A stretch of 64,000 bases of DNA from positions 124,001-188,000 of the forward strand of contig NZ_ATTQ01000004.1 in the NCBI RefSeq assembly GCF_000419765.1, written 5' to 3'. The notes beneath the pieces are model-generated. The model was not told the origin of the DNA and made no database searches. It was given only the letters and a program-made list of their open reading frames with translations. The DNA is from Rhizobium mongolense USDA 1844 (GTDB lineage: Bacteria > Pseudomonadota > Alphaproteobacteria > Rhizobiales > Rhizobiaceae). This document shows, piece after piece, positions 1 to 9,773 of the stretch (positions are counted from its first letter, which is position 1; the number at the start of each line of letters is the position of its first letter). The translations under genes were made by a program, and so were the position numbers.

Positions 1-2027
1 AGCACGCCGACACCGGCAAAACCGGCAAAGAGCGGCAGGGTATTGATCCCCTTCAGCACGGTCTCGTTCGTCAACTTGATCTGCATGCGGTCATTGTCGG
101 CGACGCGAATCTGGCCGCGAACCGGAAGGATCGGCGGGACTTCGATCGCTCCATTGTTATCTGAAACGCGGGTGACAAGGCCGCGTGTCTTGCCGGAAAT
201 CGGCTTCAGCACGTCCGTCGTCGAAATCATCGCCTTGAATTCGGGCGCATCGACGGCGCCCACATGAACGAGCGTCGTCAGGTTGCCGTTGCGGATTTCG
301 AAGAGGCCGATCTCGTCCATCTTCTTCTCGGCCTTGAAGAGACCGGGTTCGGACTGGTTCAGCGGCAGATTTTCCGTCTTGCCTGATGGATATCGGACTG
401 TGGCCTCGCCTGGATTGTCGCCGATCGTCTGGCGGGTTACCTCCAGTGTGCGGCCGGAGGCGCGCGCCGTCAGCGCTTCTTCCTCGAGCGCCGGTTCCTT
501 CATCAGCCAATGGGCGATGCGGCGGTAGAGCGAGACGTGCGGGCCGCCGCCCTCAAAGCCGCGGGCCCACAACCAGCCCTGGTCGGAGAGCAGCATGGCG
601 ACGCGCCCCTGGCCGGCACGGTTTAAAAGCAGCAGCGGATGATTGTCTGCACCAACCATGACCGTCTGGCCATGCGGAGACGCGACATCGACGCTGCGGA
701 ACCAGCGGCCCCAATGCGGCGGCTCGTCGGCGGAGCCGTCGAGGCCGCGGGTGACGGGATGCTTGCGGCCCTCCTCGGAAAGGCGGGGATAGAAGGCCTT
801 GTCGATCATCTGGCCGGTCGGCTCGGCAGGGAGAACGGCCGAAAGCGGCGTCAATGCAATCGAATCCTGGCCGGCATGCTCGGGACCCGCGGCGATGAGC
901 AGCGCACCGCCGTTTTCGACATATTGTGCAATGTAGTCATAGTAGAGGATCGGCAGCACGCCGCGATGCTGGTAGCGGTCGAAGATGATCAGGTCGAAGT
1001 CTTTGATCTTGTCGACGAACAGTTCGCGTGTCGGAAAGGCGATCAGCGAAAGCTCGTTGATCGGCGTGCCGTCCTGCTTTTCAGGCGGGCGCAGAATGGT
1101 GAAATGGACGAGATCGACCGAGGCGTCGGACTTCAGGAGATTGCGCCAGGCGCGCTCGCCGGCATGCGGCTCGCCGGAGACCAAAAGCACGCGCAGGTTT
1201 TCGCGGATGCCATCGATGACATGAACGGCGCGGTTGTTTGCCTCCGTCACTTCGCCAGGCAGTCCGGCCACCGAGAATTCCAGCACGTTGCTGCCGCCGC
1301 GGGGAACCTTAAAGGAAAACGGCGTATCCTGCCCCGGTGTCGCCTGGAGCGCGGCGATCACGTCGCCGTTCAGCTTCACAGTGACATCGGCCGTGCTGCC
1401 CGGGCTCGGGCCGTCATCGAAGACGCGCAGGACCAGTTGCTGCTCTTCATTGACGATGCCGAAGCGCGGCGCCTTGATCACCTCGATACGGCGGTCAAAT
1501 TCGTTGGCCTTGCCGGTGATCAGGCCATGGACCGGCGCGTCAAAGCCGAGCGCCTGATTGACGCCCGGCGCATCATGCACTTCGCCATCCGTCAGCATGA
1601 TCGCGCCGCCGATGCGCGCTGGAGGTACGTCTGCAACGGCGGCCGAAAGGGCGGAAAAGAGGCGTGTGGACGGCGTATCGGAATTTTCCGGCTCGGTCGC
1701 ATCGACATAGCGCGGTTCAATATTCGGGAAACGCGAGAGGCGATCCTTCAACTGCGCCAGCGCCTCGTCGGTCATCTTGATACGTTCCGGCGTCTGCTGG
1801 CTCTGGCTCCGATCGACGATGACGGGAACGACCGTCGAAAGCTGCTCGCGATCTTCCTGCATGAGCAGCGGATTTGCGAGCGCTGCCAGCAATGCGAGGG
1901 CGGCGAGCGTGCGGATCCAGGCGCCGCGGATGCCGCGCCAGATGGCGAAGACCGCGACAACCGCGACGACGGCCGCGAGCGCTGCAAGAACCGGCCAGGG
2001 AATAAAGGGCGAAAAATCAACCGTCAT
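1..2027 (-). CDS. Large membrane protein with VWA-like and amidotransferase-like regions (3' end cut by window edge)
   Basis: The gene reads from an ATG at 2027 to the left edge without a stop, about 675 codons, so its C-terminus is missing. Two hydrophobic segments lie in the first ~55 residues. They are followed by a VWA-like stretch (VVPVIVDRSQS, then IMLTDGEVHD) and a class I glutamine-amidotransferase-like fold around LIIFDRYQHRGVLP. A further hydrophobic segment begins at the edge. It starts one base after the stop of the BatA/DUF4159 gene, so it is the last visible member of a MoxR–DUF58–DUF4159 operon. Such clusters are known in alphaproteobacteria, but their function is poorly defined; an envelope role is inferred from the membrane segments. 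Confidence 0.85.
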   Translation of the reverse strand, partial: MTVDFSPFIPWPVLAALAAVVAVVAVFAIWRGIRGAWIRTLAALALLAALANPLLMQEDREQLSTVVPVIVDRSQSQQTPERIKMTDEALAQLKDRLSRFPNIEPRYVDATEPENSDTPSTRLFSALSAAVADVPPARIGGAIMLTDGEVHDAPGVNQALGFDAPVHGLITGKANEFDRRIEVIKAPRFGIVNEEQQLVLRVFDDGPSPGSTADVTVKLNGDVIAALQATPGQDTPFSFKVPRGGSNVLEFSVAGLPGEVTEANNRAVHVIDGIRENLRVLLVSGEPHAGERAWRNLLKSDASVDLVHFTILRPPEKQDGTPINELSLIAFPTRELFVDKIKDFDLIIFDRYQHRGVLPILYYDYIAQYVENGGALLIAAGPEHAGQDSIALTPLSAVLPAEPTGQMIDKAFYPRLSEEGRKHPVTRGLDGSADEPPHWGRWFRSVDVASPHGQTVMVGADNHPLLLLNRAGQGRVAMLLSDQGWLWARGFEGGGPHVSLYRRIAHWLMKEPALEEEALTARASGRTLEVTRQTIGDNPGEATVRYPSGKTENLPLNQSEPGLFKAEKKMDEIGLFEIRNGNLTTLVHVGAVDAPEFKAMISTTDVLKPISGKTRGLVTRVSDNNGAIEVPPILPVRGQIRVADNDRMQIKLTNETVLKGINTLPLFAGFAGVGV

Positions 2028-2028
2028 G

Positions 2029-4842
2029 TCATTGCCCCAGCCGTTCGAGGAGCGCGGGGATGTGGACCTGATCGGTCTTGTAGTTGCCCGTCAGCATATA
2101 CATCATGATGTTGACGCCGGCGCGATAAGAGTATTCACGCTGCATCTCATCCGGCGGAACGGTCGGCAGCATCGGTGCGCCGTTCTGATCGACCGCCCAG
2201 GCCCCGGCTAAGTCGTTGCCGGTGATCAGGATCGGCGAAACACCGTCGGCCGAGGCCGTCGATTTGGTGTCCGATGCGCGATTGTCCTGCCTCGACTCGA
2301 TCCAGAGCGGACTTCCGGAATAGCGGCCCGGGAAGCTGGAGAGCAGGTAGAAGGACTTCGTCAGAACGTGGTCCGAAGGAACCGGCTCCAGCGGGGGGAT
2401 GTCGAGATTGGCGAGGATCTGCTGCAGGCGCTCGCCGTTGGCACTTGAGGCACCGCCATTGTTATCCAGTGAGGAGAACTGGTCGCGCGTATCGAAAAGC
2501 ACGGTGCCGCCGGCGCGCATATAGGCGTCGATGCGGTTGATCGCGGCCGTCGACGGCATCGGCGCGGAGGCGGAAACCGGCCAGTAAATGATAGGATAGA
2601 AGGACAGCTCGTCCTTCGTAAGATCAAGGCCGACGGGCGGCGCCGGCTCCAGTGTCGTGCGGAAGGTCAGGAACTCGGTCAGGCCTTCAAGGCCGTGCTC
2701 GGAAATATTGTCGACATCCTGCTCGCCGGTGACGACATAGGCGAGGTGGGTATTGTCCAATCGCTGGAATATCTGGTCGTCGCCGGGCTTGGAATCGTCG
2801 GCGCGCAATTGCGAGGGTTGCAGGAAGAAGGTCGTGCTGACGGCAACTGCGATGATTGCCGCGGGCCGGGCCGCCGAACGCAGCCGGGAGAAGGCGCCGC
2901 CCATGAACATCACGACGAGGCTGTCTGCCAGGAGCAGCAGGAAGGCGATAAGGAAGAGAGCGGGCTTGGCGGACCAGGTTTCACCGCCGATCAGGCCTTC
3001 GCGCAGGACATTGATGCCGGCGGTGTCGAGCGGCGTCAGCTCGGCGTTATTCGGCAATACATTCAATGCGGTAAAGCCGTCTTCCGAACCATAGAGTCCA
3101 GGCGGATTGTCGAAATTGGAAACGGGCTCGGTCTTTGCGTTGGGGATCAACGGCCGTGCCGTGCCGGTCTCTGTCGTGAGAACGCCCTTCGCCGTCAGCA
3201 GGCGGAAGGGCGGCAGGGCTTCAGCAGTCGTTGCAGCACCGGCTTCGGAGGTGACGCCCCCCGAGCGGGAGAGCTGAACGATGCGACGCAGCATCTCGAC
3301 GAAATTGCCGGAGATCGGCAGGTTGGACCAGGTTGCCTCGGCGCTGACATGGAAGAGCACGATACGGCCTGCGTTGATCGGCTTGGTCGTTACCAGCGGC
3401 GTGCCGTCGGCAAGGCTTGCCCAGGTTCGCTCGGCAAGATCGGGCGTCGGCTCGGCCAGAACCTGGCGCTTGACGGTCACGTCGGTCGGCTTGGCCATGC
3501 CAGCGAAAGGACCGAAATTCGGAAAATCCGCCAGCGGCTGCGGCTCGGCCCACGAGAGCGCACCGCCAAGCGCACGCTCGCCCTGGCGCAACGTCACCGG
3601 CACCAGCGGATCGTCCGCTGGGGCGGCGGCAAGGCGCGGCCCAGCGAAGCGGATCAGCGTGCCGCCATTGGCGATCCAGCGCTGCATCGGCTCATAGGTT
3701 TCCTGCGGCAGCCGGCCGATATCGGCCATGATGATAACCGACGGATTCTGCGACAGCAGATCAGGGATGGAGGCAGCGAGATCCGGCGTGTTCGGCTGAA
3801 TCAGATCGGCATAAGGCTGCAGTGCGCGCTGGATGTAATAAAGAGGCGATAGCAGCGGCTGGAATTCATCACCCGCTTCGCCGGAAAGCAGCACGACGCG
3901 TCGGCGCTTGAAGCCATCGTCGAGCAGATGGACCGACCCTGCCGTCGCAAGATTGTCGATGCTGACGCGGGCGAAATCGTTGCGCATCTCGAAGGGGGCA
4001 GGGATCGAGCCGGAGGCGACCGACTGTCCGGGCTGGAAATCCACCGTGCCTGCGGCAATCGCACGGCCCTGCGCATCCTGCGCCGTCAGCGGCAGCGAGG
4101 CGGCGCCCGCGCTGTCGAGGCGCGTCGCGGTTACGCTCATGGCGTCGGCGGCATTCGTGGCACCGGTGATCGCGATCGTCCGTGTGGTGTCGCCTTCGAT
4201 GAGACGGAGCTCGGCAGGCTTCAGATCGGCGAGCTGGCGCACGGTCGCATCGTTTACCTTGGCGGCAGCGCCGTCGGAAAGGAAGGCGAGCGTACCGGGT
4301 TTTGTGCCGTTGAGGGCGGCGCGCAATGCCTCGAAGGCGCGTTCGCGATCCGGAACGAGCGGCTGCGGTTCTGCGGCGCGCAGCATGTCGCGGGCCGCCG
4401 TCGTGGTGCCCGGCACAGCATTGTTGGTGGGATCGGCGGTAAAGGCCACCGCGACGGGGGCGCCTGCGGATTCGGCGTCGTCGATCAGCGCTTCGGCGGT
4501 CTGCACGCGGCGTTGCCAATCCGGCGCCGTCGCCCAGCCATTGTCGACGAAAAGAACGAGCGGACCGCCTGCGGCGAGCGAATTGGTGCGCGGATTGAAA
4601 ACCGGATCGGCGATCGCAAGGATCACGGCAGCGGCGAGCAGCATTCGAAGCAGCGTCAACCACCAGGGGCTCTGAGCGGGCGTTTCCTCGCGCTTCAGTA
4701 CGGTGGCCAGTATCTTCAGCGGCGGGAAGACTTCGGATTTCGGGCGCGGCGGCGTCAGCCGCAGCAGCCACCAGATGACCGGCAGTGCGACGAGCGCGCC
4801 GAGGATTGCAGGATAGGCGAAAGCAAAGGGAAGGGTGCTCAT
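2029..4842 (-). CDS. BatA-type N-terminal / DUF4159 membrane protein
   Basis: The 937-residue protein begins with the BatA (aerotolerance regulator N-terminal) signature: a membrane segment at ~8–27, a conserved RPKSEVFPPLKIL stretch and a second segment near 62–80. A VWA-like region follows (LVLFVDNGW, later TLAFLSDGAA). A further membrane segment lies near residue 640. The C-terminal third is DUF4159, with a Rossmann-like block (YPIIYWPV, GGTVLFDTRDQF) and a terminal block containing REYSYRAGVNIMMYMLTGNYK. Its ATG overlaps the DUF58 stop by four bases (ATGA), implying translational coupling. Substrate and process are unknown. Family assignment is firm; any link to stress tolerance is by analogy with Bat operons. 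Confidence 0.88.
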   Translation of the reverse strand: MSTLPFAFAYPAILGALVALPVIWWLLRLTPPRPKSEVFPPLKILATVLKREETPAQSPWWLTLLRMLLAAAVILAIADPVFNPRTNSLAAGGPLVLFVDNGWATAPDWQRRVQTAEALIDDAESAGAPVAVAFTADPTNNAVPGTTTAARDMLRAAEPQPLVPDRERAFEALRAALNGTKPGTLAFLSDGAAAKVNDATVRQLADLKPAELRLIEGDTTRTIAITGATNAADAMSVTATRLDSAGAASLPLTAQDAQGRAIAAGTVDFQPGQSVASGSIPAPFEMRNDFARVSIDNLATAGSVHLLDDGFKRRRVVLLSGEAGDEFQPLLSPLYYIQRALQPYADLIQPNTPDLAASIPDLLSQNPSVIIMADIGRLPQETYEPMQRWIANGGTLIRFAGPRLAAAPADDPLVPVTLRQGERALGGALSWAEPQPLADFPNFGPFAGMAKPTDVTVKRQVLAEPTPDLAERTWASLADGTPLVTTKPINAGRIVLFHVSAEATWSNLPISGNFVEMLRRIVQLSRSGGVTSEAGAATTAEALPPFRLLTAKGVLTTETGTARPLIPNAKTEPVSNFDNPPGLYGSEDGFTALNVLPNNAELTPLDTAGINVLREGLIGGETWSAKPALFLIAFLLLLADSLVVMFMGGAFSRLRSAARPAAIIAVAVSTTFFLQPSQLRADDSKPGDDQIFQRLDNTHLAYVVTGEQDVDNISEHGLEGLTEFLTFRTTLEPAPPVGLDLTKDELSFYPIIYWPVSASAPMPSTAAINRIDAYMRAGGTVLFDTRDQFSSLDNNGGASSANGERLQQILANLDIPPLEPVPSDHVLTKSFYLLSSFPGRYSGSPLWIESRQDNRASDTKSTASADGVSPILITGNDLAGAWAVDQNGAPMLPTVPPDEMQREYSYRAGVNIMMYMLTGNYKTDQVHIPALLERLGQ

Positions 4843-5759
4843 AACAGCCCCCCATGTGTCGCCTTGGCCGGCATCCCGGACAGATACATATGCACCGCAA
4901 CCAGCGCTTCGGATGCCAGGTGATCGGTGCGATGGGTAACGAACGTCCAGCCAAGATGTCGAAGCGATTGGCCGAGACCGTCGCGGCGAGCCAGATAGGC
5001 GCGACTATAGGCTTCGCGGATGTTTTCCGCGCGGCCGGACACGAGTTTCGAGCCGGTTTCCGGATCGGTGAATTCGGTACGGCCGGTATAGGGGAAAAGC
5101 TCTTCGGCGGGATCGGCGATCTCGATCACGTGGCCGCGAAGACCGCGACGGGCAAGCGGTGTGAGGCGGGCCATGATCGCTGGCGCATCGTCCAGGAAAT
5201 CGCCGATGAGCACGAGGTCGCTCCAGCCGCGGATCATGGCAATGTCCGGCAGCCCGCCCGGTAGCGGCGCATGCATGAGCGCGGTTGCAAGCCGCTCGGC
5301 GGCGTTGCGGGCGGCGACCGGTTCCATGACGCCCGGACAACCGATGCGTTCGCCGGAGCGCGCAAGGATTTCAGCGAGCGCCAGCATGATGACGAGCGCG
5401 CGGCTTTCCTTCGAAACACTGCCGAAGGTCGACTTGTACATCATCGAGGGCGACATGTCGGCCCACAGCCAGATGGTATGGGCGGCTTCCCATTCGCGCT
5501 CGCGAACATAGGTATGGTCGTCGCGGGCGGAGCGACGCCAGTCGATGCGCGATAGGCTTTCCCCCTCGGTATAGGGGCGGAACTGCCAGAAATTCTCGCC
5601 GATTCCGCGCTTGCGGCGCCCATGCCAGCCGGCAATCACGGTGTTGGCGATGCGCTTGGCTTCGACGAGGCAGTCCGGCACCAGAGAGGCCCGCTGTCTT
5701 GCGCGGGCGAGGGCATCGCTGCCAGGGGTCGGATTGACGATCTGTCCGATAGATGCCAC
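4839..5759 (-). CDS. DUF58 domain protein
   Basis: Read from a GTG at 5759, this is 306 residues. The GTG lies 13 bases after the moxR stop and has a GGAAG ribosome site in the gap; the upstream in-frame ATG lies inside moxR and is unlikely. The DUF58 core motif RIDWRRSARDDHTYVREREW falls at residues 71–90, followed by a VWA-like region (IWLWADMSPSM, DLVLIGDFLDD). DUF58 proteins regularly pair with MoxR ATPases and are thought to be their clients or adaptors. It overlaps the DUF4159 gene by ATGA. No signal peptide is visible. Confidence 0.9.
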   Translation of the reverse strand: MASIGQIVNPTPGSDALARARQRASLVPDCLVEAKRIANTVIAGWHGRRKRGIGENFWQFRPYTEGESLSRIDWRRSARDDHTYVREREWEAAHTIWLWADMSPSMMYKSTFGSVSKESRALVIMLALAEILARSGERIGCPGVMEPVAARNAAERLATALMHAPLPGGLPDIAMIRGWSDLVLIGDFLDDAPAIMARLTPLARRGLRGHVIEIADPAEELFPYTGRTEFTDPETGSKLVSGRAENIREAYSRAYLARRDGLGQSLRHLGWTFVTHRTDHLASEALVAVHMYLSGMPAKATHGGLL

Positions 5760-5772
5760 GCGTCCGGCTTCC

Positions 5773-6786
5773 TTATCCTTTGGCCTGCTTGACGAGGCCG
5801 GCGATGACATCGCGGACCGACATGCCCTCGGCACGTGCAGCGAAGGTAAGCGCCATGCGGTGTTCGAGAACGGGTTCGGCAAGCGCATGGATATCGTCGA
5901 GCGACGGGGCCAGACGGCCTTCATAAAGCGCGCGGGCGCGGGCGCAGAGCATCATCGCCTGGCCGGCGCGCGGACCCGGGCCCCAGGCCACATTCTTGTC
6001 GGTCGCAGCGTTGCCCTGGCCGGGGCGGGCGGAGCGCACAAGATCGAGGATCGCATCGACGACCTTGTCGCTCACCGGCATCTGGCGGATGAGCTTCTGG
6101 ATTTCCATCAGCCGCCCGGCATCGAGGACGGCTTGCGGCTTCGTTTCGCTGATGCCGGTCGTTTCGAGCAGGATCTGGCGTTCGGCGGCAAGCTCCGGAT
6201 AATGTACGTCCACCTGCAGCAGGAAGCGGTCGAGCTGAGCTTCCGGCAGCGGGTAGGTGCCTTCCTGTTCCAGCGGGTTCTGGGTGGCGAGAACGTGGAA
6301 AGGCGTCGGCAGGTCGTAGCGCTGGCCGGCGATCGTGACGTGATATTCCTGCATCGATTGCAGCAGAGCCGACTGCGTGCGCGGGGAGGCGCGGTTGATC
6401 TCATCCGCCATCAGCAGTTGGGCGAACACCGGGCCCTTGACGAAGCGGAAGGAGCGGCGGCCGTTCTCGTCCTGGTCCATCACTTCGGAGCCGAGGATGT
6501 CCGACGGCATCAGGTCCGGCGTGAACTGGATGCGGTTCGCACCGAGGCCGAGCACTTCGCCGAGCGTGGTCACCAGCTTGGTCTTTGCAAGGCCGGGCAC
6601 GCCGACCAGAAGTGCATGGCCGCCTGAAAGAACAGCGAGCAGGGTGTTTTCGACGACGCTTTCCTGGCCAAAGATCACCTTCGAGACTTCTTCGCGCACA
6701 AGGGCGATATCGGCGAGCGCCTTTTCTGCGGCAGCGATGATTTCCTTCTCCCCGAGGCTGTCTTCGGTCTTCATCATACCCATCAA
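5773..6786 (-). CDS. MoxR-family AAA+ ATPase
   Basis: The 337-residue protein has a complete AAA+ ATPase core. Walker A is GVPGLAKTK at 62–70, Walker B is LLMADEI at 124–130, and sensor 1 is in LATQNPLEQEGTYPLPEAQLDRF. The MoxR subfamily acts as a chaperone in maturation of VWA-containing partners. This fits the DUF58 and BatA/DUF4159 genes downstream on the same strand. It is the first gene of the operon; the region upstream (6787–6941) is shared with a divergent DUF1285 gene and should hold both promoters. Three other Met codons lie in the first six residues, so the exact start is uncertain by a few codons. Confidence 0.94.
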   Translation of the reverse strand: MMGMMKTEDSLGEKEIIAAAEKALADIALVREEVSKVIFGQESVVENTLLAVLSGGHALLVGVPGLAKTKLVTTLGEVLGLGANRIQFTPDLMPSDILGSEVMDQDENGRRSFRFVKGPVFAQLLMADEINRASPRTQSALLQSMQEYHVTIAGQRYDLPTPFHVLATQNPLEQEGTYPLPEAQLDRFLLQVDVHYPELAAERQILLETTGISETKPQAVLDAGRLMEIQKLIRQMPVSDKVVDAILDLVRSARPGQGNAATDKNVAWGPGPRAGQAMMLCARARALYEGRLAPSLDDIHALAEPVLEHRMALTFAARAEGMSVRDVIAGLVKQAKG

Positions 6787-6941
6787 GTATCTCCAACGGC
6801 TGAATCATTCGTCGCGAATCGGCGGACTTACGCCTCTGGCTCGTACCCTATAGAGTTATGGATATGTTGCGGGCTGACAAGTTCGTTCCAAATGACTATC
6901 TCGTGACTATTCTATCGTTAAGAGCAAACCGGGACAGAAGA

Positions 6942-7565
6942 ATGGCAGCGCAAGAGATCAGGGCGAGTGAAGATGCCGCAGGGCTTGCCGCGCTGATTTC
7001 GCGCGCTGCAGGCGAAATCTTCGGCAAGAAGCGCGGACTTCCACCGGTCGAGAAATGGAATCCGCCCTTCTGCGGCGATATCGACATGGAAATCCGCGCC
7101 GACGGCACATGGTTCTACATGGGAACGCCGATCGGCCGTGCGCCCCTGGTTCGCCTGTTTTCCACTGTCCTGCGCAAGGACGAGGACGGAAAGACCTATC
7201 TCGTCACTCCTGTGGAAAAAGTTGGAATCAGGGTCGCTGACGCGCCGTTCGTCGCCGTCGAGATGAGCATGACGCACCGCAATGGTCAGCAGGTGCTGAC
7301 ATTCCGCACCAATACTGGCGATGTCGTCGAGGCCGGCAAGGAGTATCCGCTGCGCTTCGTGATTCATGGAGAAAACAGCGAGTTGAAACCCTATCTGCAT
7401 GTGCGCGGGCGTCTCGAGGCGCTGGTGTCACGGGCCGTGATGTATGAACTGGCGGACCTCGGCGAGATTGCGGATATCGAGGGCAGGGAGATGTTCTGCG
7501 TCCGCTCCGGCGGCTGCGTTTTCCCTGTCATGGCCGCCGATGAACTGGATATGCTGTCCCGATGA
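6942..7565 (+). CDS. DUF1285 family protein
   Basis: A 207-residue soluble protein is read from ATG 6942, preceded by GGGACAGAAGA. An in-frame ATG at 6858 would add 28 residues with no family resemblance, so the shorter form was chosen. The family core is visible as PPFCGDIDMEIRADGTWFYM near residues 42–61, continuing into GTPIGRAPLVRLFSTVLRK, and FRTNTGDVV further on. The biochemical role of DUF1285 is unknown. It overlaps the Nudix gene by four bases (ATGA) and leads a three-gene operon with the CCA enzyme. Confidence 0.85.
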   Translation: MAAQEIRASEDAAGLAALISRAAGEIFGKKRGLPPVEKWNPPFCGDIDMEIRADGTWFYMGTPIGRAPLVRLFSTVLRKDEDGKTYLVTPVEKVGIRVADAPFVAVEMSMTHRNGQQVLTFRTNTGDVVEAGKEYPLRFVIHGENSELKPYLHVRGRLEALVSRAVMYELADLGEIADIEGREMFCVRSGGCVFPVMAADELDMLSR

Positions 7566-8212
7566 GCAATGCCCCGACCCCAGGCTACCCACTCTATTCC
7601 GCCGCGGAATTCCGCCGCCGGGCGCTTAATCAAAACGGCGGGCCGGTCGATCATTCCTGGCGGGATCACGGCGACCACATCCTCAATCCGGATATCGTCG
7701 CGATGGTCGAGGGCTTCCACCTACGCGACGCCGCTGTGCTGGTGCCGGTGGTCGACGACGGCGACGAGGCGCGGGTCATCTTCACCAAGCGCACGGCGAA
7801 CCTGCGCAAGCATTCCGGCCAGATATCCTTTCCTGGCGGAGCGATCGATTCTACAGACATCTCTCCGGAGATGGCGGCAATCCGCGAGACACAGGAAGAG
7901 ATCGGCATTGCCGGCTCCTTTGTAGAGACGGTCGGACGCCTGCCGCACTATCTCGCCGCCACCGGCTTCCGCATCACGCCGGTGCTCGGCGTCGTCCGTC
8001 GGGGGTTCGAGCTGAAGCCCAATCCGCGGGAAGTCGACGATGTCTTTGAGGTGCCGCTTTCCTTCCTGATGAACCCGAAAAACCACACCCGCGACAGGCG
8101 CCTGGTCGAGGGCATCGACCGGCATTTTTACCGCATGCCCTATGAAAGCTGGATGATCTGGGGCATCACGGCGGGTATCGTCCGCACCCTTTACGAGAGG
8201 CTTTATGCATGA
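7562..8212 (+). CDS. Nudix hydrolase, CoA pyrophosphatase-like
   Basis: A 216-residue Nudix hydrolase. The Nudix box spans ~93–115: GAIDSTD followed by SPEMAAIRETQEEIGI, containing the metal-binding REXXEEXG core (RETQEEIG). The preceding LRKHSGQISFPGG matches the CoA pyrophosphatase (NudL/UPF0035) subgroup, so hydrolysis of CoA or its derivatives is the likely activity. It overlaps both neighbours by ATGA and is therefore cotranslated with the DUF1285 and CCA genes. No membrane segment or targeting signal is seen. Subfamily assignment is inferred from motif context only. Confidence 0.88.
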   Translation: MSNAPTPGYPLYSAAEFRRRALNQNGGPVDHSWRDHGDHILNPDIVAMVEGFHLRDAAVLVPVVDDGDEARVIFTKRTANLRKHSGQISFPGGAIDSTDISPEMAAIRETQEEIGIAGSFVETVGRLPHYLAATGFRITPVLGVVRRGFELKPNPREVDDVFEVPLSFLMNPKNHTRDRRLVEGIDRHFYRMPYESWMIWGITAGIVRTLYERLYA

Positions 8213-9462
8213 CCAGCCTTGCTGATGAAGCATGGTTCAAGGATCCCCGCCTTCAGCGCGTCTTCGCGCTCCTCAACGCGGACGGCGGGGAGGGGCGCGT
8301 CGTGGGCGGCGCCGTGCGCAACAGCCTGATGGGGCTCCCGGTCAGCGATATCGACATCGCGACGACGCTGACGCCGGACGCCGTGACGGAACGCGCGAAG
8401 GCGTCCGGCAGCAAGGCGATCCCCACCGGCATCGAGCATGGCACCGTGACGCTGGTGATCGAAGGAAAGCCGTTCGAAGTGACGACGCTGCGCACCGACG
8501 TCGAGACTGACGGGCGCCGCGCCAAGGTCGCCTTCAGCACCGACTGGCAGGCGGATGCGGAACGGCGCGACCTGACGATCAATGCCCTTTACATGAATTC
8601 TAAAGGTGAGGTGGTCGATCTCGTCGGCGGGCTTGCCGATATTAAGAATCGCAACATCCGTTTCATTGGGGATGCGGCGACACGGATTGCCGAGGACTAC
8701 CTGCGCATCCTGCGGTTCTTCCGCTTTTTTGCTCACTACGGCTCCGGCCGGCCCGATGCGGAAGGACTGCGGGCCTGTTCGGCGGCGCGTTCCAAACTCA
8801 CTACGCTTTCGTCCGAAAGGGTTTGGTCCGAACTTCGCAAGCTGCTTGCTGCCGACGATCCGGGCCGGGCGCTGCTCTGGATGCGGCAGGTTTCGGTGCT
8901 CAGTGAAGTCCTGCCGGAGACGGAGAAATGGGGCATCGACGCCATCCCGGCACTGGTCGCTACTGAAAAGGCGCTCGGCTGGAAGTCCGATCCGCTTCTG
9001 CGGCTCGCTTCGATCGTTCCGCCCGATGCCGAACGGCTAGAGAAGATGGCTGTCCGCCTGAGATTTTCGAATGCCGAAGCGGCCTATTTCAGGGCCTGGG
9101 CGGCGGCTCCCCCAGTCGATGACGAAATATCTGCCGCGGCCTTCGACCGGCTGCTCTATCGCAGTGGTGCGGAAGGCATCGTCACGCGCCTGAAGCTCGC
9201 GCTCGCCGTTGCTCGCGGCAAGGCGGAAGGCGACATGAAGGAAATGAGCCGGTCGGCCAGGCTCGGCGAGCTGCTGGACCGGGCTCTGGTGTGGAAGAGA
9301 CCGCAGTTTCCAATCGGCGGAGGCGATGTCATTTCCACCGGAATGCCCGCAGGTCCGCGTGTTGGCGAGACGCTTGCGAAACTCGAGAGCCAATGGATCG
9401 ACGAGAATTTTGCCGCCGACCGGGCGACGCTGCTCGCCCGGCTGAATGAACTTTCGAAGTGA
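8209..9462 (+). CDS. CCA tRNA nucleotidyltransferase / poly(A) polymerase family
   Basis: A 417-residue class II nucleotidyltransferase. The N-terminal catalytic head has GGAVRNSLMG followed by SDIDIAT at ~46–52, supplying the metal-binding DxD aspartates. It also has the RRDLTINALY motif near 122–131 and the RILRFFRF motif of the neck domain. These enzymes add or repair tRNA 3'-CCA or polyadenylate RNA; sequence alone does not separate the two, though alphaproteobacterial forms of this size are usually the CCA enzyme. No C-terminal HD phosphohydrolase domain is evident. The start overlaps the Nudix stop. Confidence 0.88.
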   Translation: MTSLADEAWFKDPRLQRVFALLNADGGEGRVVGGAVRNSLMGLPVSDIDIATTLTPDAVTERAKASGSKAIPTGIEHGTVTLVIEGKPFEVTTLRTDVETDGRRAKVAFSTDWQADAERRDLTINALYMNSKGEVVDLVGGLADIKNRNIRFIGDAATRIAEDYLRILRFFRFFAHYGSGRPDAEGLRACSAARSKLTTLSSERVWSELRKLLAADDPGRALLWMRQVSVLSEVLPETEKWGIDAIPALVATEKALGWKSDPLLRLASIVPPDAERLEKMAVRLRFSNAEAAYFRAWAAAPPVDDEISAAAFDRLLYRSGAEGIVTRLKLALAVARGKAEGDMKEMSRSARLGELLDRALVWKRPQFPIGGGDVISTGMPAGPRVGETLAKLESQWIDENFAADRATLLARLNELSK

Positions 9463-9648
9463 TCAGGCCGCTGTCGCTTCGTCGCGGATGCGGGCCTTGA
9501 TGTTGTCGACCATGGTTTCGCGAATGGTCGTTTCACCATGGGCGGACTTCATGTGCTCGACCGCGCGGCGGACGACTTCGGCGTCCTCATCGGCGCGGGT
9601 GTGCCAGGTGCAGCCCGGAACGAGCGTACCGCATTCGAAAAGTCGCAT
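9463..9648 (-). CDS. DUF1059 small protein
   Basis: A 61-residue protein with the DUF1059 pattern: a short N-terminal strand (MRLFECGTLVPGC), then WHTRADEDAEVVRRAVEH and MKSAHG. Two cysteines and two histidines are conserved in the family, but no function is established. Its stop lies directly against the stop of the convergent CCA gene. AGGAG precedes the start. Confidence 0.75.
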   Translation of the reverse strand: MRLFECGTLVPGCTWHTRADEDAEVVRRAVEHMKSAHGETTIRETMVDNIKARIRDEATAA

Positions 9649-9773
9649 TGTCTACTCCTTTGTCCGGAACATGACGGGATGATCGCGCTGTACGCGGTTC
9701 TCCTCGATGTGCGAAACTTCAATGTGCGAAACGGAGAGAAGGTTCCGGCCGATGATGGACATCGGCCGGCAAA

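Noticed and set aside
639..2108. 489-codon open frame on the plus strand
   Set aside because: Antisense to the large membrane protein; composition is that of a GC-rich shadow frame.
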